Shown here: one piece after another, positions 61,209 to 64,000 of the stretch | Layout of the letters: the number at the start of each line of letters is the position of its first letter | How positions within the stretch are numbered: position 1 is the first letter of the stretch | Assembly: GCA_050180235.1 (NCBI GenBank) | Contig: JBFXEJ010000007.1 | Span: 1 to 64,000, forward strand | Length of the DNA: 64,000 nt | Direction: 5' to 3' | Source: JAABRU01 sp050180235 | Lineage (GTDB): Bacteria > Desulfobacterota > Desulfobacteria > Desulfobacterales > Desulfococcaceae | Notes under the pieces: model-generated | What the model was told of the DNA's origin: nothing | The model's input: only the letters and a program-made list of their open reading frames with translations | The model's database searches: none | Program-made: the position numbers and the translations under genes

Positions 61209-61787
61209 TTAACAGCCAGGCGGCGCGGATGGCGCATTGCAAATATCCCCAATCAGCCTGGTCTTGAGAGCCTGAAACTCATCGGCATCAATGATGCCCT
61301 CTTTTTTCATGTCAGAGAGTTCCCTGATTTGCCGAAGCGGATCTGCCGGAGAAACAGATGGTTCTTTCACATGCTGCATATCCGGCAGCAGAAGGGGTTC
61401 CCGGTTTCCGGAAAGGGATTTGTCCGGCCCTCCGCAGGAAATAGTCAGCAGACCGCCCATGAGACCAATCTGAACCGCCTGCCCCTGTCTGGCCCGCTCC
61501 TGTGCTTCCCGCAGGGCTGCTCCGCCGTCTTCCCGGATTTTCCGGAACACGCTGAAAAAAAATTTTGCGGTATAATAAATTGCAAGACCGGACGCGACAA
61601 TGCCTCCGGCCAGAATCAGGTACTGGAAATCCAGCACACCCTTGATGATGACCACCACAAAGGTTCCCATAAGCGGAACCGCAAACAGCGCGATCAGGAT
61701 GATATAAAACAGTCCCAGACTGGACATCATATGGAACTGCCTTTGCATGTATTCACTCTGCATTTTGTCTTTTATCCATGTTTTCAT
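61209..61787 (-). CDS. Membrane protein with C-terminal SHOCT domain
   Basis: A 192-residue protein with two hydrophobic helices (about 24-46 and 54-76), a soluble linker with a GPDKSLSGNREPLL stretch, and a C-terminal SHOCT domain (LRQIRELSDMKKEGIIDADE, about 150-180), a short helical module thought to mediate oligomerisation. No enzymatic motif is present. It is 21 bases downstream of argJ on the same strand, probably in the same transcript. Function unknown. Confidence 0.8.
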   Translation of the reverse strand: MKTWIKDKMQSEYMQRQFHMMSSLGLFYIILIALFAVPLMGTFVVVIIKGVLDFQYLILAGGIVASGLAIYYTAKFFFSVFRKIREDGGAALREAQERARQGQAVQIGLMGGLLTISCGGPDKSLSGNREPLLLPDMQHVKEPSVSPADPLRQIRELSDMKKEGIIDADEFQALKTRLIGDICNAPSAPPGC

Positions 61788-61808
61788 GGTATTGAACCTA
61801 TTTCCTGA

Positions 61809-63014
61809 TCAGGATCGGTAATCCGCGTTTATTTTCACATAATCAATGGAAAAATCACAGGTGAGAACAGAAGCCTTTCCCGTGCCTGAATTCAAATTCA
61901 CAGTAATAATATATTCCGGTGTTTTCAGAACCTTTGTCGCTTCTGCCTCCGCTGCATCCCCGCATGTCATCCCATTTTGCGCCATCATCACATCATTGAA
62001 GAAAATATCTGTTTTATCCGGATCAATTGCAACTCCGGAACGGCCGGCAGCAGCCAGAATCCGTCCCCAGTTTGCATCTTCACCGAACAGAGCAGTTTTT
62101 ACCAGATTGGAATGTGCAATGGTATCAGCAACTTTGCGTGCATCAGCATCCGAAGCCGCGCCCCGGACAGCGATTTCCACAAGTTTAGTCGCACCTTCGC
62201 CGTCTTTGACCACCATCCGGGCCAGGCCGAGCAGCACTTCATTGAGAAGAGACTGAAAAATTTCCATATCTTCCGCTGTCTCTGCTTTGGCTCCGGACAT
62301 GCCATTTGCCATAAGCAGTATCATGTCATTGGTGCTGGTGTCTCCGTCGACTGTGATGCGGTTGAAGGACAAATCAGTAGCAATCCGAAGCGCATTCTGC
62401 AACTGCGGGGATGGCACTTCAATATCGGTGCAGACAAAACAGAGCATGGTGGCCATATCCGGCCGGATCATGCCGGAACCTTTGGCAACACCTGTCATAC
62501 GGAAAATATGATTCTGTATCTGCCCCTGCACCGAAACGATTTTGGGAACCAGATCCGTTGTCATAATGGCATGGGCAAAATCATCCAGACCTTCAGGACG
62601 CAGTTCTTTCACCAGTCCGGGCAGGGCTGCTTCCACTTTTCCTATGGGCATGGGCTGACCAATGACACCGGTGGAAGCCGCGCAGACCAGTTGTTCGGAA
62701 ATATGCAGTGCATCCGCGGCAAATCTGCACATGGAAAACGCATCACGCATTCCCTGTTCCCCTGTGCAGCAGTTGGCATTGCCGCTGTTGACAATCAGGG
62801 ACTGGCATTTTCCGGACTGCAGATGCTGTCTGTCCACCAGCACGGGTGCGGCCTGCACCCGGTTCCGGGTGAACACGCCTGCTGCATTTGCCGGGACTTC
62901 CGAAAAAATCAGTCCCAGATCTTTTCCCTTTTTTTTCTTGATTCCGGCTTCCACTGCCGCTGACCGGAATCCTGCGCACCATGTTTTTTCTGATTCTGTA
63001 TCAAGTTTGCTCAC
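61809..63014 (-). CDS. argJ: Bifunctional glutamate N-acetyltransferase / ornithine acetyltransferase
   Basis: A 401-residue arginine-biosynthesis enzyme that moves acetyl groups from N-acetylornithine to glutamate (cyclic pathway). It is made as one chain that self-cleaves before the catalytic Thr, here T189 in RPDMATMLCF, giving alpha and beta subunits. GVFTRNRVQAAPVLVDRQHL, VNSGNANCCTG and GEDANWGRILAAAGRSG are conserved substrate motifs. Length and order are typical. The chemoreceptor gene lies 21 bases upstream on the same strand, an unusual neighbour. Confidence 0.96.
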   Translation of the reverse strand: MSKLDTESEKTWCAGFRSAAVEAGIKKKKGKDLGLIFSEVPANAAGVFTRNRVQAAPVLVDRQHLQSGKCQSLIVNSGNANCCTGEQGMRDAFSMCRFAADALHISEQLVCAASTGVIGQPMPIGKVEAALPGLVKELRPEGLDDFAHAIMTTDLVPKIVSVQGQIQNHIFRMTGVAKGSGMIRPDMATMLCFVCTDIEVPSPQLQNALRIATDLSFNRITVDGDTSTNDMILLMANGMSGAKAETAEDMEIFQSLLNEVLLGLARMVVKDGEGATKLVEIAVRGAASDADARKVADTIAHSNLVKTALFGEDANWGRILAAAGRSGVAIDPDKTDIFFNDVMMAQNGMTCGDAAEAEATKVLKTPEYIITVNLNSGTGKASVLTCDFSIDYVKINADYRS

Positions 63015-63035
63015 TGTCAGTTCCTTTTCACAGTT

Positions 63036-64000
63036 CTAAAAATCTGAAAAATTGTCATCATCCAGAGGAATCATCTGCTCAGGTTTGACTGCCTCAGCCC
63101 CGCGTTTTGCAGGTTTTTGGGAAGATGGGGCAGAAGCAGACGGCGAACCTGCCTTTGCAGACACATCAGAGTCTGCAGTTTTTCTCACCGCTTCTGATAT
63201 ATTCCTCCTTTTCCGTATCTGTTCATCCTCTGCGTTTTTTCCCCTGCTGATGCAGAGAAGTTCATTCGCCATTGCCTTCAGATGCTCGGCCTGTGCGTTG
63301 AGTTCCTCAGACGACGAAGCGGACTGCTGGGCATTGGCAGCGTTCTGATGGGTCACGGATTCAATTTCGGCCACAGCCCTGCGGATCTGTCCGATTCCCT
63401 CAGACTGCTCAGCCGAGGCAGCCGATATTTCTTCCACCAGTTTTCCTACTTTTTCATTGTGCCCTATGGAAATCGTGAACGCGTTACGGGTTTTTTCAAC
63501 CAACTGAGCCCCGGCACTGATTTCCTCCACATTTCTGTGTATCAGCGTCTGTGTATCCCGTGAAGCTTCTGCTGAGCGCATGGCCAGATTGCGGACTTCA
63601 CCGGCCACAACCGCAAATCCAGCGCCGGATTCCCCAGCCCTGGCCGCCTCAACTGCTGCATTCAGGGCCAGCAGATTGGTCTGAAAGGCAATCTCATCAA
63701 TGGATTTGATAATTTTTCCGATTTCCTCACCGCTGGATTTGATCCGGTTCATGGCTTCAATGGCTTCCTGCATGGCATTATTGGCCGTATCCATACTTTG
63801 CAGGGATTCTTTGCGCAGAACAGCGGCCTGTTTTGCATTCGCGGCATTCTGCATGGTCATTGATGACAACTGTTCCAGAGCAGAAGATGTTTCCTGCACA
63901 GAGGCGGCCTGACGTGATGCGCCTTCGGCAAGGGACTGGCTTGCTGAAGAGGACTGTTCCGCAGCAGCCACAATCTGATCAGAACCTTCGGCCAGACCTT
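63036..64000 (-). CDS. Methyl-accepting chemotaxis protein (partial at right edge)
   Basis: C-terminal signalling domain of a chemoreceptor; the frame stays open past the window edge (GLAEGSDQIVAAAEQSSSAS), so the sensor and membrane parts are outside. The hairpin tip IDEIAFQTNLLALNAAVEAA contacts CheA/CheW. After the coiled coil comes a flexible tail of about 65 residues rich in Ser, Ala and Pro, ending EQMIPLDDDNFSDF, a terminal peptide common in Desulfobacterota receptors and possibly an adaptor docking site. It shares the typical 42-heptad-type domain with the receptor at 52.4 kb. Confidence 0.9.
   Translation of the reverse strand, partial: GLAEGSDQIVAAAEQSSSASQSLAEGASRQAASVQETSSALEQLSSMTMQNAANAKQAAVLRKESLQSMDTANNAMQEAIEAMNRIKSSGEEIGKIIKSIDEIAFQTNLLALNAAVEAARAGESGAGFAVVAGEVRNLAMRSAEASRDTQTLIHRNVEEISAGAQLVEKTRNAFTISIGHNEKVGKLVEEISAASAEQSEGIGQIRRAVAEIESVTHQNAANAQQSASSSEELNAQAEHLKAMANELLCISRGKNAEDEQIRKRRNISEAVRKTADSDVSAKAGSPSASAPSSQKPAKRGAEAVKPEQMIPLDDDNFSDF

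Noticed and set aside
1..64000. Search for tRNA, rRNA, riboswitch and full transposase genes
   Set aside because: No cloverleaf, rRNA-like segment, named riboswitch core or transposase frame could be recognised by eye; a covariance-model scan would be decisive.

Overview
The window looks like part of the chromosome of an anaerobic, chemotactic Gram-negative bacterium of the Desulfobacterota (Deltaproteobacteria) type. This rests on a four-subunit 2-oxoacid:ferredoxin oxidoreductase, a TAXI-type TRAP binding protein, many lipoproteins, several Cache/PAS sensors and chemoreceptors, MORN and SHOCT proteins, and a very large load of short palindromic intergenic repeats. The species is inference only; a filamentous sulfate reducer would fit. 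No rRNA, tRNA, CRISPR array or full-length transposase was seen.

Layout. 1-2.5 kb: a nucleoside/sugar-type ABC permease running off the left edge, overlapped by a metal ABC permease fused to a DtxR-type regulator. 2.7-6.2 kb: a nuclease-like coiled-coil protein, a two-RCK membrane protein and a MORN-repeat protein. 6.5-11.5 kb: a complete branched-chain amino acid ABC importer (livK-H-M-G-F) with two repeat elements inside it, then a DUF104/PIN toxin-antitoxin pair. 12.4-16 kb: a tiny ORF, a large lipoprotein, a block of nested mobile repeats and a methyltransferase. 16.2-19.7 kb: a 1159-residue membrane protein joining a LIVBP-type binding domain, a region resembling a pentameric ligand-gated channel ectodomain, an MscS pore and a cyclic-nucleotide-binding domain; this is the most unusual gene here. 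20-25 kb: a binding protein, sensor kinase and NarL-type regulator in one run. 25.2-27.6 kb: an AAA ATPase plus TOPRIM/DUF4435-like pair resembling PARIS anti-phage systems. 27.9-34.1 kb: a beta-propeller protein, TAXI protein, endonuclease III and a PP-loop tRNA-thiolation-type enzyme. 34.5-37.2 kb: korDABC. 37.7-40.8 kb: a PstS-like protein, an Rpn-type nuclease and an MNT/HEPN pair whose HEPN gene carries a frameshift.

41-52.3 kb: a cell-wall regulation cluster: a transmembrane Ser/Thr kinase, divergent from an FHA-like protein, a transpeptidase PBP, a YgiT-type zinc finger and a SEDS (FtsW/RodA) glycosyltransferase with an N-terminal FHA-like region. Its content recalls the actinobacterial pknAB-pbpA-rodA-fhaAB locus. 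52.4-56.8 kb: a chemoreceptor overlapping a REC-PAS-PAS-PP2C-HATPase switch protein. 57-64 kb: lipoproteins, an M23 peptidase, a short NifX-like protein with an FmdB zinc ribbon, a CYTH protein, a SHOCT protein, argJ and a chemoreceptor running off the right edge.

Repeats. Family A (ends read ATACCRATTCKCCATTGA) and family B (about 105 bp, ends AGGYGATTT) are dispersed MITE-like elements, some interrupted by smaller elements that left TA or TAA target duplications. Other families are CACAAAG inverted repeats, GTCGGGTTA palindromes, AAACCGGATTTTT hairpins and GTCTGAACCGGGATT repeats. Some ends supply gene stop codons, and one palindrome type lies in frame inside the Ser/Thr kinase gene.
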